This document shows positions 40,864-52,382 of a DNA stretch of 64,000 nt, in pieces. The notes below the pieces were generated by a model. It saw only the letters and a list, made by a program, of their open reading frames with translations. It was not told the DNA's origin and ran no database searches. The stretch covers positions 29,531-93,530 of the forward strand of contig JANWWZ010000010.1 in the NCBI GenBank assembly GCA_025057115.1, written 5' to 3'. Position 1 is the first letter of the stretch, and every line of letters begins with the position of its first letter. The position numbers and the translations under genes are program-made. This DNA is from Bernardetiaceae bacterium. GTDB lineage: Bacteria; Bacteroidota; Bacteroidia; Cytophagales; Thermoflexibacteraceae.

Positions 40864-42756
40864 ATGGGAAAAATCATAGGCATAGACTTGGGCACCACCA
40901 ACTCCTGCGTAGCAGTAATGGAAGGCAATGAGCCAGTAGTAATTGTCAATAGCGAGGGCAAGCGCACTACGCCTTCTGTGGTAGCCTTTATGGACAATGG
41001 CGAGCGCAAAGTAGGTGATCCTGCAAAGCGTCAAGCAATTACTAACCCTAAAAATACCATCATGTCCATCAAGCGCTTTATGGGAAGGCGATATGACGAG
41101 GTAAAAAATGAAATAGCGCATGTTGCCTACACCGTAGAGCGCGGACCTAATGACACGCCGCGGGTTCGCATTAAAGACCGCCTCTATACCCCACAGGAAA
41201 TTTCTGCAATGATTCTGCAGAAAATGAAAGCTACTGCAGAAGAATATCTCGGCACTCCTGTGACAGAAGCAGTTATCACCGTACCAGCCTATTTTAATGA
41301 TGCTCAACGGCAAGCCACTAAGGAGGCGGGGCAAATTGCTGGGTTGGAAGTAAAGCGCATTATTAACGAGCCTACAGCTGCTGCATTGGCTTACGGCTTA
41401 GATAAAAAACACAAAGACATGAAAATCGCCGTTTTTGACCTGGGCGGCGGTACTTTTGACATTTCTATTTTGGAACTGGGCGATGGCGTATTCGAAGTAA
41501 AAGCCACTGATGGCGATACCCACTTAGGAGGCGATGACTTCGACCAGTGCATCATCAACTGGTTAGCCGATGAGTTTCAGCGCGAAGAAGGAGTGGACTT
41601 GCGCAAAGACCCCATGGCGCTCCAGCGCTTAAAAGATGCCGCTGAAAAAGCTAAAATAGAGCTCTCTAGTTCTACTACTGCAGATATCAACCTGCCTTAT
41701 ATCATGGCAGTAGACGGCATACCTAAGCACTTGGTGCGCACGTTAAGCCGCTCTAAGTTCGAGCAGCTCGTTGATCATCTCATTCAGCGAACTCTTGAGC
41801 CTTGCCGTCGTGCATTAAAAAATGCAGGGCTCACCACTAAAGATATCGACGAGGTAATTTTGGTAGGAGGTTCTACGCGCATACCCAAAATTCAAGAAGA
41901 AGTAGAGAAATTCTTTGGCAAGAAGCCTTCCAAAGGGGTAAACCCTGATGAAGTAGTGGCTATAGGAGCAGCCATTCAAGGTGGTGTGCTCACTGGCGAG
42001 GTAAAAGACGTATTGCTGCTGGATGTTATCCCCCTATCACTAGGCATTGAAACCTTAGGAGGAGTATTTACCAAGCTTATCGAAGCTAATACTACTATTC
42101 CAACGCGCAAGTCGCAGATTTTCTCTACAGCTACTGACAATCAACCTTCGGTAGAGATACACGTTTTGCAAGGAGAGCGCGCAATGGCTAAGGATAACCG
42201 CACTATTGGACGCTTCCATTTGGACGGCATTCCGCCCGCACCGCGCGGCGTGCCTCAAATTGAAGTAACTTTTGATGTGGATGCCAACGGCATTCTCAAC
42301 GTTTCTGCTGTGGATTTAGGCACTAAGAAAAAGCAACAAATCCGCATAGAGGCTTCCTCTGGTCTTACTGAAGAAGAAATCAAACGCATGCGCGAGGAAG
42401 CTAAAGCTAATGAAGCAGCAGACCGTGCTGCCAGAGAACGCGCTGAAAAAATCAACGCCGCTGACTCTTTGATTTTCCAAACTGAAAAGCAACTCAAAGA
42501 GTATGGCGACAAACTTTCATCAGCCAGCAAGTCAGCTATTGAAACAGCCCTGGCAGACCTGCGTCATGCACATGCTCAGAAAGATATTCCAGCCATTGAC
42601 CGCGCTATGGAAGCCCTTAACAAGGCATGGAATAACGCTTCGCAAGAAATTTATCAAGCAGCAAGCAGTAGCTCTTCAACTAATCCCAATGGATCAAGAA
42701 GTAGCAGCGACAATCCAGACGTTACCGATGTGGACTACGAAGAAGTGAAAAAATAA
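40864..42756 (+). CDS. dnaK: Molecular chaperone DnaK (Hsp70)
   Basis: A 630-residue protein from ATG 40864 (a longer frame opens 33 bases upstream, but [15 protein letters not shown] is the usual DnaK start). The ATPase domain shows phosphate 1 [13 protein letters not shown], phosphate 2 [14 protein letters not shown] and the adenosine loop [12 protein letters not shown]. The substrate domain begins [17 protein letters not shown], and the C-terminus ends [10 protein letters not shown]. It folds and refolds proteins with DnaJ and GrpE, neither of which is in the window. A terminator follows 20 bases after the stop. Confidence 0.98.
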   Translation: MGKIIGIDLGTTNSCVAVMEGNEPVVIVNSEGKRTTPSVVAFMDNGERKVGDPAKRQAITNPKNTIMSIKRFMGRRYDEVKNEIAHVAYTVERGPNDTPRVRIKDRLYTPQEISAMILQKMKATAEEYLGTPVTEAVITVPAYFNDAQRQATKEAGQIAGLEVKRIINEPTAAALAYGLDKKHKDMKIAVFDLGGGTFDISILELGDGVFEVKATDGDTHLGGDDFDQCIINWLADEFQREEGVDLRKDPMALQRLKDAAEKAKIELSSSTTADINLPYIMAVDGIPKHLVRTLSRSKFEQLVDHLIQRTLEPCRRALKNAGLTTKDIDEVILVGGSTRIPKIQEEVEKFFGKKPSKGVNPDEVVAIGAAIQGGVLTGEVKDVLLLDVIPLSLGIETLGGVFTKLIEANTTIPTRKSQIFSTATDNQPSVEIHVLQGERAMAKDNRTIGRFHLDGIPPAPRGVPQIEVTFDVDANGILNVSAVDLGTKKKQQIRIEASSGLTEEEIKRMREEAKANEAADRAARERAEKINAADSLIFQTEKQLKEYGDKLSSASKSAIETALADLRHAHAQKDIPAIDRAMEALNKAWNNASQEIYQAASSSSSTNPNGSRSSSDNPDVTDVDYEEVKK

Positions 42757-42776
42757 CCTCACCTGATCATTAAAGC

Positions 42777-42811
42777 AGGCTACTCTCCAATGAGTAGCCT
42801 TAAATTTTTTA
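42777..42811 (+). terminator. Rho-independent terminator of dnaK
   Basis: 9-bp stem aggctactc (42777-42785) and gagtagcct (42792-42800) with a 6-base loop, followed by taaatttttt. It is a good intrinsic terminator for dnaK. Confidence 0.85.
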
Positions 42812-42996
42812 GCAGTTATTAGGATAGCATATTGCTGACAAATCAAACGACGAGTTCACTTTGCCTTCAAATTTAATTTCAGAGCTATCAGGCATTTGCT
42901 CTGCGTAAAAGCTGACTGCTCCAAATCAGGAAAGTAGGGTGAGGTGCTTAAAAAGCATCACACTACAGGCTTGGTTCATGTGCAATACCACCAAGA

Positions 42997-43866
42997 TTAT
43001 TTCTTCTTCAAAAACTGCATCACAGCCGAATTGAAACGCTTGGGCTGGTCTAAGTTGCTCAAGTGTCCCGCTTGAAGTATAATAGTTTGCTGAGCACCAA
43101 CAACTCGCTGCGCAATTTGGTTAGCAATCCGATGTATGCTCTCTTCATCTTTTTCACCTACTAGTACCAAAGTAGGCACTTTTAATTCATTCAAACGCTC
43201 TAAAGTAGGCGGCTGACCGTACTGAGGGGCATTAGATGGATTAATGAACTGCATCCCATTGTAACTTCTTACCATTTCCTCCAATAATCGCTGATAGCTT
43301 GCAGCAGCATTGGGATTTTGAAGGCGAAGCAGAGGCGTGCCAAGCCATAAGTTTTGCGTAGTTTCATTCCATCCTTTTTGAGCTACCGCACCAAACACTT
43401 GACCGAAAGCGCCAAATAGCTCTGGAGTGTAGTTGTTAAAGCCATCCACGTTCGGATCGGCGGCTACTATTTTGAGCACGTGCTGAGGATAGCGCACAGC
43501 AAAGTTAAGTGCAATGTTTGCCCCCATCGACAAACCTACTAAATGAGCTTTCTCAATCTTTAAATGATGGAGCAAAGCCAAAAGGTCAGTAGCAGGATCA
43601 TGGGGTCCTGTTGCCCTTGAAGAGCGTCCAAAACCGCGCACATCGTACCGAATAACTCGATAACGTTTGCTAAATGCCTTCCATTGAGGTTCCCACATGC
43701 GGGCATCTAAGGTAAATCCATGAATCAATACTACGGGTTCTCCTTTGCCAGCCTCTTCATAGTAAATCTGTTCATTTCCCAATTGAAGAATTTTGCCTTT
43801 TTCTGCTGGCGTTTGAGCTACAGTAGAGCTGGCAATGAGAAATGCTAGAAGAAAAGTACACCTCAT
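42997..43866 (-). CDS. Secreted alpha/beta hydrolase
   Basis: A 289-residue protein with a signal peptide (MRCTFLLAFLIASSTVAQ). The hydrolase fold is clear: VVLIHGFTLDARMWEPQW (oxyanion region), RVIRYDVRGFGRSS, nucleophile elbow LVGLSMGANIAL (Ser), PTLVLVGEKDE (Asp) and LQAGHLSNLDQP (His), so the triad is intact. Secreted hydrolases of this type may act as esterases or lactonases; the substrate is not apparent. It is alone, with a short AT-rich gap to the divergent MFS gene. Confidence 0.88.
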   Translation of the reverse strand: MRCTFLLAFLIASSTVAQTPAEKGKILQLGNEQIYYEEAGKGEPVVLIHGFTLDARMWEPQWKAFSKRYRVIRYDVRGFGRSSRATGPHDPATDLLALLHHLKIEKAHLVGLSMGANIALNFAVRYPQHVLKIVAADPNVDGFNNYTPELFGAFGQVFGAVAQKGWNETTQNLWLGTPLLRLQNPNAAASYQRLLEEMVRSYNGMQFINPSNAPQYGQPPTLERLNELKVPTLVLVGEKDEESIHRIANQIAQRVVGAQQTIILQAGHLSNLDQPKRFNSAVMQFLKKK

Positions 43867-44002
43867 TCCTTTGTATATTTAAGTGCTTTAGTTGGTTGCG
43901 GGCGTTGGTATTACAGGATAAGTGGACTGCTGAATGTCGTGTTAAATTAAAAAAATATAGTACTCTCGGCAATGAGACGTTGATTTTTTAACTGGCATTT
44001 TT

Positions 44003-45220
44003 ATGCATTCAAACACTATCCGACCTGGGCTGCGTCAAAATCTCGGGCAATTTATTTTACTGGTAATTATTAACGCTTTCGTGGGAAGCATGGTGGGAAT
44101 AGAGCGCACAATTTTTCCACAGTTTGCAGCTCTTCATTTTCAAATCAGTTCCCAAACTGCCATGCTTTCTTTCATTGCTGCTTTCGGCATCAGCAAAGCG
44201 ATTACCAATTACTTTGCTGGTCGTCTGGCTAATCAGTGGGGACGTCGCAATCTGCTTATTCTAGGATGGGTGCTGGCTTTACCCGTTCCCGCCATGCTAA
44301 TTACGGCTAATCAGTGGATGCAAGTGGTGCTGGCTAATCTCCTGTTGGGAGTTAGTCAGGGGCTTACCTGGAGCAGTACTGTTGTAATGAAAATAGACTT
44401 GGTAGGGGAAAAAAATAGAGGTTTAGCAATGGGGCTGAACGAATTTGCTGGTTACCTAGCCATAGGAGTCATGGCTTACTTGACGGGCTATATCGCTACT
44501 GTGTATGGAGTGGCGCCCTATCCTTTTTACTTAGGAATTGGAGTAGCTATTGTCGGACTTTTGCTCACATTCCTAACAAAAGATACGGGCATTTTCGTTG
44601 CTTATCAGACAAAAGAAAGTAAATCAGCTTTTATTTCTAATGTTTTCTGGCAAACTACTTGGCAAAACTCGAACTTAAGTGCAATTACACAGGCAGGCTT
44701 GGTAAACAATCTCAATGATGGAATGATATGGGGACTGCTGCCCGCCCTGCTGATGCAACATCGGTATTCAGAGCAAACTGCTGGAATAATTACTGGCATT
44801 TATCCTACTGTTTGGGGAATAGGGCAGTTGTTCACAGGTAGAATGGCAGATAAATACTCCAAAAAGTCGATGATATTTTGGGGGATGCTCCTGCAGGGGG
44901 TGGCTATTGTTTTACTCCCCTTTGACGATGCTTTTTATTGGATAGGTCTTTTAGCTGCAATTTTAGGAATAGGCACTGCGTTGGTATATCCTACTTTTTT
45001 GGCAGCTATTGCTGAAGCAGCTCACCCTGCCCAATGCGCAGAAAGCATTGGCGTATTTCGTTTTTGGCGCGATTCAGGATATGTTTTTGGCGCTCTTGTC
45101 TCTGGGATAGTAGCCGACTTATTAGGTATTCCCTTTGCCATTGCAATGGTGGGTTTTATCACGATACTTTCGGCGGTGGGGGTTCAGTTTCGCATGTCTT
45201 CTCATAGGGGCAGCAGTTGA
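44003..45220 (+). CDS. Major facilitator superfamily transporter
   Basis: A 405-residue protein with about 12 hydrophobic segments and a central loop (near 190-215). The loop-2/3 signature appears as NYFAGRLANQWGRRNLLILGW (about 68-88), with a matching GRMADKYSKKSMIFWG in the second half. The substrate is unknown; drug or small-molecule export is common for such single-gene MFS proteins. Its 3' end overlaps the 3' end of rnpA on the other strand by 62 bases. Confidence 0.85.
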   Translation: MHSNTIRPGLRQNLGQFILLVIINAFVGSMVGIERTIFPQFAALHFQISSQTAMLSFIAAFGISKAITNYFAGRLANQWGRRNLLILGWVLALPVPAMLITANQWMQVVLANLLLGVSQGLTWSSTVVMKIDLVGEKNRGLAMGLNEFAGYLAIGVMAYLTGYIATVYGVAPYPFYLGIGVAIVGLLLTFLTKDTGIFVAYQTKESKSAFISNVFWQTTWQNSNLSAITQAGLVNNLNDGMIWGLLPALLMQHRYSEQTAGIITGIYPTVWGIGQLFTGRMADKYSKKSMIFWGMLLQGVAIVLLPFDDAFYWIGLLAAILGIGTALVYPTFLAAIAEAAHPAQCAESIGVFRFWRDSGYVFGALVSGIVADLLGIPFAIAMVGFITILSAVGVQFRMSSHRGSS

Positions 45221-45587
45221 CTTGATTGAGCAAAGTAATTAAGCGCTTCTGCATAAATGCAAAGGGTTCGTGTTGTTTGCCCAGGTATATAATTGCCAGC
45301 AAAGCAGGAAGAGTTTGCTTTTTTGCTAGCCATTCAGGTTTGTAAAGGCGATAAATTTCTCGGCATCGGCGTTTGATTAAATTTCTGTCGTGAGCTCGCC
45401 TAAAATGTTTGCGCGGTACAGAAATAAGCACTTGAGGAAAGGGAGCGGATAGAATCGGTTTTGAAGCCGCTAGCAAATACACAATTTTGAAAGGGTACAA
45501 AAAAAGAGAGGAGCCTTTTTCAAAAAGCTCCTGTATGAATTTTTGACTTCTGAGCCGTTCCCGCTTAGGAAAGCCGTAAAGTTTCAA
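45159..45587 (-). CDS. rnpA: Ribonuclease P protein component
   Basis: A 142-residue protein. MKLYGFPKRERLRSQKFIQELFEKG at the start and the RNR-type motif HFRRAHDRNLIKRRCREIYR (about 74-93) identify the RNase P protein, which assists the catalytic RNA in tRNA 5' maturation. It follows rpmH by 15 bases in the classic order. The C-terminal residues, about 20 codons, are encoded by sequence that also forms the end of the convergent MFS gene. Confidence 0.93.
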   Translation of the reverse strand: MKLYGFPKRERLRSQKFIQELFEKGSSLFLYPFKIVYLLAASKPILSAPFPQVLISVPRKHFRRAHDRNLIKRRCREIYRLYKPEWLAKKQTLPALLAIIYLGKQHEPFAFMQKRLITLLNQVNCCPYEKTCETEPPPPKVS

Positions 45588-45602
45588 GTGAGTAGTTTCG
45601 GA

Positions 45603-45761
45603 TTAACCCTTGTGGCGTGGTTCATCTGAAACAGTGAGTTTTTTGCGACCCTTAGCGCGGCGGGCTGCCAATACTCTGCGACCGTTGTGCGTTGCCATGC
45701 GTGCGCGGAAGCCGTGTTTATTGCGCCTTTTGCGATTAGAAGGCTGGTAAGTCCTTTTCAT
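45603..45761 (-). CDS. rpmH: Large ribosomal subunit protein bL34
   Basis: A 52-residue protein from ATG 45759-45761; a longer in-frame opening adds 15 residues that do not belong to bL34. [24 protein letters not shown] and [19 protein letters not shown] are classic bL34. It precedes rnpA by 15 bases. A TAAATTTG element lies 20 bases upstream of the start. Confidence 0.97.
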   Translation of the reverse strand: MKRTYQPSNRKRRNKHGFRARMATHNGRRVLAARRAKGRKKLTVSDEPRHKG

Positions 45762-45781
45762 GATTGCTCTATTTAAGGCTG

Positions 45782-45789
45782 CAAATTTA
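45782..45789 (-). promoter_or_regulatory. Putative -7 promoter element of rpmH-rnpA
   Basis: TAAATTTG on the minus strand matches the Bacteroidota -7 consensus and ends 20 bases before the rpmH start. No TTG is found at the usual spacing, so the call is partial. Confidence 0.45.
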
Positions 45790-45813
45790 GTGCGACTTCC
45801 GCGCAAGAAAAAA

Positions 45814-48800
45814 TTATCTCATCAAATAAAGTTTGCCATAACCATGCTTGAAAAGTTCATCACCAGCTGTGGCGCGGTGGCTAAATTCCTCTCCATTGGC
45901 TTTGCGCACATCTACTTTGTAGAGGTATACCCCGCGAGCTAATTGATCGCCGAAGTCATCCGTGCCATCCCAAGCATATTGGCTCACATTAGTGCCAATG
46001 CGCAACGGACCTAGATCCTCTTTAAAGATGGTTTTGACTACCTTGCCCGAGACAGTCATAATTTGAATGCGGATGTCCTCTGGGATTTCCCCTGTCAAAG
46101 TGAAGACAAATCGCACGCTAGTAGAGAATGGATTGGGATAAGGATAAAAGTTCGTCACAGTAGTTTCATTTACCACGCGGAAAGTGATGCGGTAAGGTTC
46201 CTTGCCAGAAGGATTGCCTGCCGCATCTCGGGCTTGTACCGTGAGCAAATAAGTCCCATTAGCCAATTTAGGAGAGCGGTACTGAATAACAAACCTACCT
46301 GAAGCATCCACATACCAAGTCAGATTGGGATCGTTAAAGTTGAGTCGGCGCATGTCCGCATTAGGCGTGTTGAGTCCGAGTCGTACTTCCCAACCCGTGG
46401 TATCGCGTTTGATGAATCTTTTGTTTTCATCTTTGAGGGTAATGACAATGAACGGAGTCGGAGAGACGATTTCTCCGTCCATGATTTGCCGCCCGTCTAT
46501 GGCCACGTCCAAAACGGGGTTAATGTCATCTGGCTTGGTGCGGAAGCGCACTTGAAGGGTGTTGTTTTCATAGAACTGTTCTGCTTGCACGCGTGGGTTT
46601 ACCGTCACCGTCATGCGATTTTCACCTAACAACTCCAGTGAAGGGATGGGAATGCGGAAATAAGTATGCTCGTTGCGCTTAGGGGCAGCTATGCGGAATC
46701 TTCGCAAGGTGCTTGCACCAGTAACTGTATTTTCTATTTGACAATCTACTACCAAACTATCGCCAAAGTCATTGCCTGAAATGTTGAGGAAATAGAAACC
46801 TACTTGCGCCGTATCGCCTTCGATGATGTTAAGGACGGTATTTTCTCGGTAAGTAAGTGTATCGTAAAGCAAGATACCTTCAGGAACTTCCTTGTAAATG
46901 ACTTGCCAGCGTTGTAACTGGTAAGGGGTGCGGTTCACGCTGTCAGTAACTTTTAAGCGAAGCCGTAGATAGGGTACTTGAGCTGGGTTTAAGTCGCGAA
47001 GGGGAAAGTTATCTTGCCCCACATTGTTGAATACAACCCGTTCATTACCTTGAAAATCAACACCGATGACATCTAACTGCCAGCTTTCGCGCTGAGGATT
47101 TTCAGCATTGTTAATTAAGCGGAGCAAATTTCCCCACTCTGCTGCCGGACCGATGAGAGTAGAGGTAATAGTGCCACTGTTAAAGGTAAAACGCAGGGTG
47201 TGGTTGATCGATGCCTGACCTGCAGGGCTACCTGCAAATGCTTCTATAGCAGTGCCCTGAGGAGCGCCTTTTCTGCCTATGATAATCATAGGAGCTCCGC
47301 TGGGGTAACGGCTGCGGAAGTTAGCTACATTCGCACCAATAGAGCCTAAAGCATCAATGTTGATTTGCCACCAAGCATTATAGTGCACAAAGCGAGAGTT
47401 CATTACAATGACGTAGTCGCCAGTTTTCACTTCGCGCAGGGTGCGCTCTAATACGTTCCAGCGCTGTAGTTCGCATTGGTCGATAGCTGCCACCAGTAGA
47501 GAGGAACCACAGGCGTCCATTCCTATATCAGGGCGATAAAATTGACCCGTTTCAGCATCGATGGCAGTAACTAGTAACCTGTCCGTGCTTTGTGCTGGTA
47601 CACAGAAGCGGCTGGGCTGGTTCAAAGCGCAATTCCCCGTAATGAGAGGCTGACCGTTTACATTGAGGAAAAAGTTATTCACATTGGGATTAGAAGAGCC
47701 ATAAGCTGTGCCGGTGATAGTTAAAGTAATGTCTTTGAAATGCATTTTGCGGCGTTGCAAGTCCAGTTCTATGCCTTTGAAATCGTTCTTGCGGAACTGC
47801 GGATGACGACTTTGCGACCATCCATCAGGACTTCGAGGAATGTACACAAAAGAAGACTCTGCCCAAGCTGTATCTTCATCTGCACGCGGATCGGCATAGC
47901 GCACACGCCAGTAGAATACCGTGCTATCGGGTACGTTAGGCAATTGGGTAGTCCATTGGGCTGTAACGTAGCCAAAAACGGTGGTATCGCGCCTTAGACT
48001 GCTATTGAACAAGTAGGAAGTATCTAACTGGAACCGATAGCGGCGTTCAGCAGAGAAAGGGTCAGAATTTTGAGCAATAAAAGGCACTCTTGAGCGGCTG
48101 ACGATGCTAAATTCCTTAGGTGCTAGAGGTATCATCGTACCGCGTAGGAATAGAAACTCGAAAATGGCAGTGTTGTTGTCTTCTCGCAACTCTGCTACGC
48201 GGTTTTCTGCATCTACCATAATTTCAAAGCGATTAAGTCCAGCGATGCGATTTTGAGCATTGCGGGGATTAACCACTGTAAAGTAGAGAGTATCTTGGTA
48301 GTAAACGGGGTTAAAACTTTGAATCGGCAGCACGTCGATCGAGCCGTCGGCATAGGTACGGCGTACGGAGACGGTCAAGGGATTGCGGTCTGTAATGCCA
48401 AAATTAGAAACTACTATGCCTATGCGGAAGGAATCGGCTTGGGCTGTAATTACGCGAATGTTATTAAAACTTTTGATGAAAATTTTGTCTTTGCTAATGG
48501 CATAGTCAGGCATGGGGGCTTTGAAAAGGTAAATGGCTGGATCGCCACAGAGTACAAACTGCTGTGCATTGGCAATGCTGAAATCCACAGGAGAGCGTCG
48601 CAAATAATCAGTCAAAAAATTTTGCATAGCTCTTCCAATAGGAAGGTTGATGTTTTCGCGCTTGCCCAGCACATTTTCGTAAAACACTTGTGTATAAAAG
48701 CGCAGCGGTCCAGCAAAACCCAAATGCCCGTGAGCAAGCCAAAGAATAGCACCGCGCTCTGGAGTCAATAGCCAATCTTCTGCCATAGAAGAGGTTTGCT

Positions 48801-50850
48801 GGAAGACGTCTCCTGAGCCGCAGCCATTGACAATTACCATAGGATAGCGCCGGCGGTTATTATATCCATGCGATAAATTAGAAGCTCTTCCGATATCAAT
48901 ATCGGCAAAGTCTAATGCAGCGTGTCCGTAGAAGGTAATCAGCCCTACTCCGCGATTGACTTGATCGCGTATGTTAATAAACTCTACAAAGTCAGTAGTG
49001 TTTTTAGATACTGTTTCCACGCGCGCTCCTAAAAATTCACCTCGTGCCACTTGGGCAAAGCCATCGGTATAAGCGCGGAATAAGGCATGTTCCGAGGCAG
49101 AAAATCCTCCACTGAGGTGTAGAACGTTCTTTTTCCATAGGTCATCAAAAGCAAATTCCTCGTATTCAATCACCTTATTGAGATAATTGACCACTTGTTG
49201 GGAGTTGGCTGCAGGCAATCTACCAGTAGGGATAGCAGGAACATGTTTGGGAAAGTTAGCCAGGCCTGCTGTGAGTTCGTGGTCCGAGCCAGGGCTTCCA
49301 TACGGAGGCACTTGAGGCCATGTAACCATAGTCGTGCTCGGATTGTAGTAGTAGAAGTGTTCTATTTGCAGACCTTTTCCTACTAAAAACAAAAACTTGG
49401 GATTTCCATGAGTTAAAGCATAGTCAGCAAAGCGGCGTATGGCAAGGGGAGTGGGTTCACCTTCAGAAAATTGGTCAAATAGTTCGCCTACTTCTACTAC
49501 TAAAGGACGGTAGCTGCCTCCTTTAGCCGAAGCGCGGTAGTTGGCATAGGCTTGCACAGGGTCAGGGATGTTGCCTGCAGGTCGCCGCAAATAAGGATGT
49601 GTAACTATTAAATAATCAGCAGTTTCCACGGGTAGGCGGCGGAAATTAATCCTCGTAATTCCCGTTGGACGGTTAATGCGCGTGTCGGCATACAGTTTTC
49701 TTCCATTGGTCGTATTGGGAATGACAAATGAAATTCCTCCGCTAACATTCTCTCCGCTCATTAGCCTTGCATTGCCTTCGTCGGTGATGTCTATTAATCT
49801 CAACTCTCCCGAAACATTGGTCAATACAATGCGAGACGTTCCATTAGCGTTAGGGTTGAGGTTGAATTTTCGGAAAGCACTGCCTTGCATGTTAAACCCT
49901 TGGGGATAAGTGAGAATAACATGCCCAATTGCTACTTCTTCGTCTGCTCTTTCTACTCGATTGACCCGATAGCCTAACAAAATTGTGCCTGAAGGGGTAG
50001 GAAAGCGGAAGGTGGAGTCTAAGGTAGCGTTTAGATCCACTACGGAGTAATTTTGAAAAAGTACCTTCGCTACACTGCGTTGATTGGCTGCCGTTGTGCC
50101 GATAAACATTTCAACTTCGTGCAAGGTGTTGGTGCGTCCTGCAAGCCTGATAGTAGCTCTGGCAGGTACTACGAGAGCGCCTCTGGGCTGTACTACGTCC
50201 TGGAGGTTATAAGTGCGGTTGGTAATGGTAGTGGATGCTCTAGCGCCCAGCACAACCATTCCTTTTCCCTCGTTAAAATGGGAAAACAGACCTCCCTTAT
50301 CTAAACTGCTAACAATATTAGAGGGAAAAAGCACTCCATTGGCAAAATTGCCTGCTCTTCCGTCGGTGATTTCCTGCATGTGATATTGCTCAGGAGCAAG
50401 GCTAGGATTGCGCTCCGAGACTATGGTCATGCGCTTGCCTCGAGTTGGTCCTACGGTGAGGAAGTAATATGCCGCATCTGCATAAAAATTAGTGTACAGG
50501 TTGGTAATATGGTCGGGGGTTTCGTACATGGGTATGGCTAGGTCCAACCATGCGGGGCGCCCGTAGAACTCTATGTAGTCGTTTGCATCAAACCGACCAT
50601 CGCTTTCCCCTGCTACGAAAATGGCAATTTCCCGTCCTCTGAAAAACATGCGAATATTGCGCGGGTCGATAGTGGAGACTGGTAAGCCTGCTGCTTGTAG
50701 ATCGGCAGGCAAAATGCGGTAGATGCCTTCGGCGCGAATGGGAATTTTGTAGTAAGTTTGTTGAAAATCAATCCATTCGTTGCCAAACCGTTGGGCATTC
50801 ACCAGTGTTGTTACCGCCAAAAGCAACAAAAAGGCTGTAGACCGTTTCAT
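45814..50850 (-). CDS. porU: Type IX secretion system sortase PorU-type C25 peptidase
   Basis: A 1678-residue protein with a signal peptide ([20 protein letters not shown]). After an N-terminal beta region, the gingipain-like C25 domain (about 410-780) keeps its dyad: His643 in [14 protein letters not shown] and Cys677 in [13 protein letters not shown]. Beta-sandwich modules follow (around 850-1000 and 1300-1500) and the C-terminus is an FlgD-like segment ending [20 protein letters not shown] and GYGKLYLMR. PorU removes the sorting tail of T9SS cargo and attaches the protein to the surface. It is longer than the roughly 1150 residues of the classic PorU, matching the long PorU2-like forms. 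It overlaps porV by four bases. Confidence 0.88.
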   Translation of the reverse strand: MKRSTAFLLLLAVTTLVNAQRFGNEWIDFQQTYYKIPIRAEGIYRILPADLQAAGLPVSTIDPRNIRMFFRGREIAIFVAGESDGRFDANDYIEFYGRPAWLDLAIPMYETPDHITNLYTNFYADAAYYFLTVGPTRGKRMTIVSERNPSLAPEQYHMQEITDGRAGNFANGVLFPSNIVSSLDKGGLFSHFNEGKGMVVLGARASTTITNRTYNLQDVVQPRGALVVPARATIRLAGRTNTLHEVEMFIGTTAANQRSVAKVLFQNYSVVDLNATLDSTFRFPTPSGTILLGYRVNRVERADEEVAIGHVILTYPQGFNMQGSAFRKFNLNPNANGTSRIVLTNVSGELRLIDITDEGNARLMSGENVSGGISFVIPNTTNGRKLYADTRINRPTGITRINFRRLPVETADYLIVTHPYLRRPAGNIPDPVQAYANYRASAKGGSYRPLVVEVGELFDQFSEGEPTPLAIRRFADYALTHGNPKFLFLVGKGLQIEHFYYYNPSTTMVTWPQVPPYGSPGSDHELTAGLANFPKHVPAIPTGRLPAANSQQVVNYLNKVIEYEEFAFDDLWKKNVLHLSGGFSASEHALFRAYTDGFAQVARGEFLGARVETVSKNTTDFVEFINIRDQVNRGVGLITFYGHAALDFADIDIGRASNLSHGYNNRRRYPMVIVNGCGSGDVFQQTSSMAEDWLLTPERGAILWLAHGHLGFAGPLRFYTQVFYENVLGKRENINLPIGRAMQNFLTDYLRRSPVDFSIANAQQFVLCGDPAIYLFKAPMPDYAISKDKIFIKSFNNIRVITAQADSFRIGIVVSNFGITDRNPLTVSVRRTYADGSIDVLPIQSFNPVYYQDTLYFTVVNPRNAQNRIAGLNRFEIMVDAENRVAELREDNNTAIFEFLFLRGTMIPLAPKEFSIVSRSRVPFIAQNSDPFSAERRYRFQLDTSYLFNSSLRRDTTVFGYVTAQWTTQLPNVPDSTVFYWRVRYADPRADEDTAWAESSFVYIPRSPDGWSQSRHPQFRKNDFKGIELDLQRRKMHFKDITLTITGTAYGSSNPNVNNFFLNVNGQPLITGNCALNQPSRFCVPAQSTDRLLVTAIDAETGQFYRPDIGMDACGSSLLVAAIDQCELQRWNVLERTLREVKTGDYVIVMNSRFVHYNAWWQINIDALGSIGANVANFRSRYPSGAPMIIIGRKGAPQGTAIEAFAGSPAGQASINHTLRFTFNSGTITSTLIGPAAEWGNLLRLINNAENPQRESWQLDVIGVDFQGNERVVFNNVGQDNFPLRDLNPAQVPYLRLRLKVTDSVNRTPYQLQRWQVIYKEVPEGILLYDTLTYRENTVLNIIEGDTAQVGFYFLNISGNDFGDSLVVDCQIENTVTGASTLRRFRIAAPKRNEHTYFRIPIPSLELLGENRMTVTVNPRVQAEQFYENNTLQVRFRTKPDDINPVLDVAIDGRQIMDGEIVSPTPFIVITLKDENKRFIKRDTTGWEVRLGLNTPNADMRRLNFNDPNLTWYVDASGRFVIQYRSPKLANGTYLLTVQARDAAGNPSGKEPYRITFRVVNETTVTNFYPYPNPFSTSVRFVFTLTGEIPEDIRIQIMTVSGKVVKTIFKEDLGPLRIGTNVSQYAWDGTDDFGDQLARGVYLYKVDVRKANGEEFSHRATAGDELFKHGYGKLYLMR

Positions 50851-51986
50851 CGTTTTGTATTTTTATTTTTACTTTTTTGCGATTGAGTGTTTTTCTGCTT
50901 CTGCGTCCAAAGATTTTCAAACTCTCCTCTTACGCTAAACACGTGGGAGTACAATACTGCATCAGAACGCAGTGCATTAGTTAAAGCATAATCAATATAA
51001 AAATTTAGGATGCGAAAACCAAGCCCAAAGCTAGGCTGGGTTTGTGTATAGTAGGTTTTGTCAAAATTTTGCAAGCGCTGAAAGTTACCTACCCCTCCAC
51101 GCAGGAAAAAAGTTCGTTTGTAGTGCCATTCCATTCCTGCTTGAAGATCGGCGGAAAATAAGTTGGTTCTTAGCAAAGTGTTGCGCTTGCCATCAGTAGT
51201 AATGGTAATGCCAGCAGTAATTGAAGCACCGAGGTTTTCACTCCAAGAAATGGAGCGAGCTACTTCGGCAACTAGGCGTGGCAAAGTCAATTCTATAGAG
51301 TTAGTGGGAATTTGGTTGCCTGTTTGAGAGAAAATTTCCAGCACACTGGCAGAATTATAATTCCAAACGTTGAAGGTGCTTGTAATGTCGCGTCCTACTA
51401 GTCCCAAAAGCCATTGACCGCGTTGTAGTTGTGCCCCGACATCTATGCCAAATCCCCATGCATTGGCAAAAGCTCCTGCGGTGCGGTGGATAATTTTCAA
51501 GTTAGCGCCCCCTTTTAATCCTTTTATCAAAGAACTTTCTCGCGCGTAGGAAAGTAAAAATCCATAGGAAGCATCGGCAAACGAACCTACGTTGTTGTAG
51601 TTTACCGACCCATCAGGAGCAATGAGCAAGCGCGTATCGGGGATATTGTCAATTCCCATGCGAATAAGCGAAAAGCCTACAGTGCCGCTTTCGTCCAATC
51701 GAGCAGCTATGCCAGCGTAATCGTAGTTTGCCACTCCGCCAAAATATTCAGCATGCATCAAGGCAGCTTGAAAAGGTTTTTGAATGTGCAACAAGCCTGC
51801 AGGGTTCCAAAATCCCGCTGTAACATCTTGACTTACTGCTACGTGGGTTCCTCCCATTGCAAGGGCGCGCGCTCCTACGCCGAGGTTTAAAAACTCGTTG
51901 CTATACTTAGGTGCCGAAATGCCTTGAGCCTTTACTTGTTGCATCACTATTAAACTGGCCATGCAAAAGCGCAGAAACGATTTCAT
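50847..51986 (-). CDS. porV: PorV/PorQ-family outer-membrane protein of the type IX secretion system
   Basis: A 379-residue beta-barrel of the FadL-like group with a signal peptide ending VKAQ. NLGVGARALAMGGTHVAVSQDVTAGFWNPAGL (about 33-64) is the hallmark of the PorV/PorQ family, followed by MHAEYFGGVANYDYAGIA. PorV accepts cargo from the translocon and passes it to PorU. The pairing with porU (ATGA overlap) supports PorV over PorQ. The C-terminal tail is lysine- and glutamine-rich (about 360-379), which is unusual after a barrel and may be cytoplasm-like or disordered. Confidence 0.88.
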   Translation of the reverse strand: MKSFLRFCMASLIVMQQVKAQGISAPKYSNEFLNLGVGARALAMGGTHVAVSQDVTAGFWNPAGLLHIQKPFQAALMHAEYFGGVANYDYAGIAARLDESGTVGFSLIRMGIDNIPDTRLLIAPDGSVNYNNVGSFADASYGFLLSYARESSLIKGLKGGANLKIIHRTAGAFANAWGFGIDVGAQLQRGQWLLGLVGRDITSTFNVWNYNSASVLEIFSQTGNQIPTNSIELTLPRLVAEVARSISWSENLGASITAGITITTDGKRNTLLRTNLFSADLQAGMEWHYKRTFFLRGGVGNFQRLQNFDKTYYTQTQPSFGLGFRILNFYIDYALTNALRSDAVLYSHVFSVRGEFENLWTQKQKNTQSQKSKNKNTKR

Positions 51987-52382
51987 ACTTTCAGTTTCGT
52001 TCTCAAAAATACAATTTTGTCCTCAAATGGTTCAATTTGTGTATGAAACTAATAAAAATTTCTCGTGTATTTGTAGCAAGTATAACGCATAGAAAAATGC
52101 GCGCATTGCAAGGGGAGTAGCGGTAAGAGAGGGTGAGGTAGGCTTTTGTAGATTTAATTGACGAGTTAAAATTTTAGCACAATTGTTGAAAAGACATTGG
52201 CAACCTGTTTAAAATTTAAGCTGCGTTGAAATTGCCTGCAAAACCTGTCACAGCAAATAATCCAAGTCCATTTCAGAACAATCAAAAACCTAAGCAATTT
52301 CTTCCTAACTCACTTTGCCTTCTTGCAAAATTGACAAGAGAACACTTTCGCAATCATTTTTACAGTTAAATTTGCGCTGCTG
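51987..52382. other. Intergenic stretch between divergent porV and truA
   Basis: No gene with a recognisable product is visible in these 396 bases. The only signal I can support is a TAAATTTG promoter box just before truA. A few short open frames lack homology cues. Confidence 0.6.
52367..52374 (+). promoter_or_regulatory. Putative -7 promoter element of truA
   Basis: TAAATTTG matches TAnnTTTG and ends eight bases before the truA start, so the mRNA would have almost no leader. No well-spaced TTG is seen. Confidence 0.4.

Noticed and set aside
42939..42963. Hairpin gtgaggtgctt/aagcatcacac as a terminator for the alpha/beta hydrolase
   Set aside because: The stem has one mismatch and one G-T pair and no U tract follows in the hydrolase direction, so the function cannot be supported.
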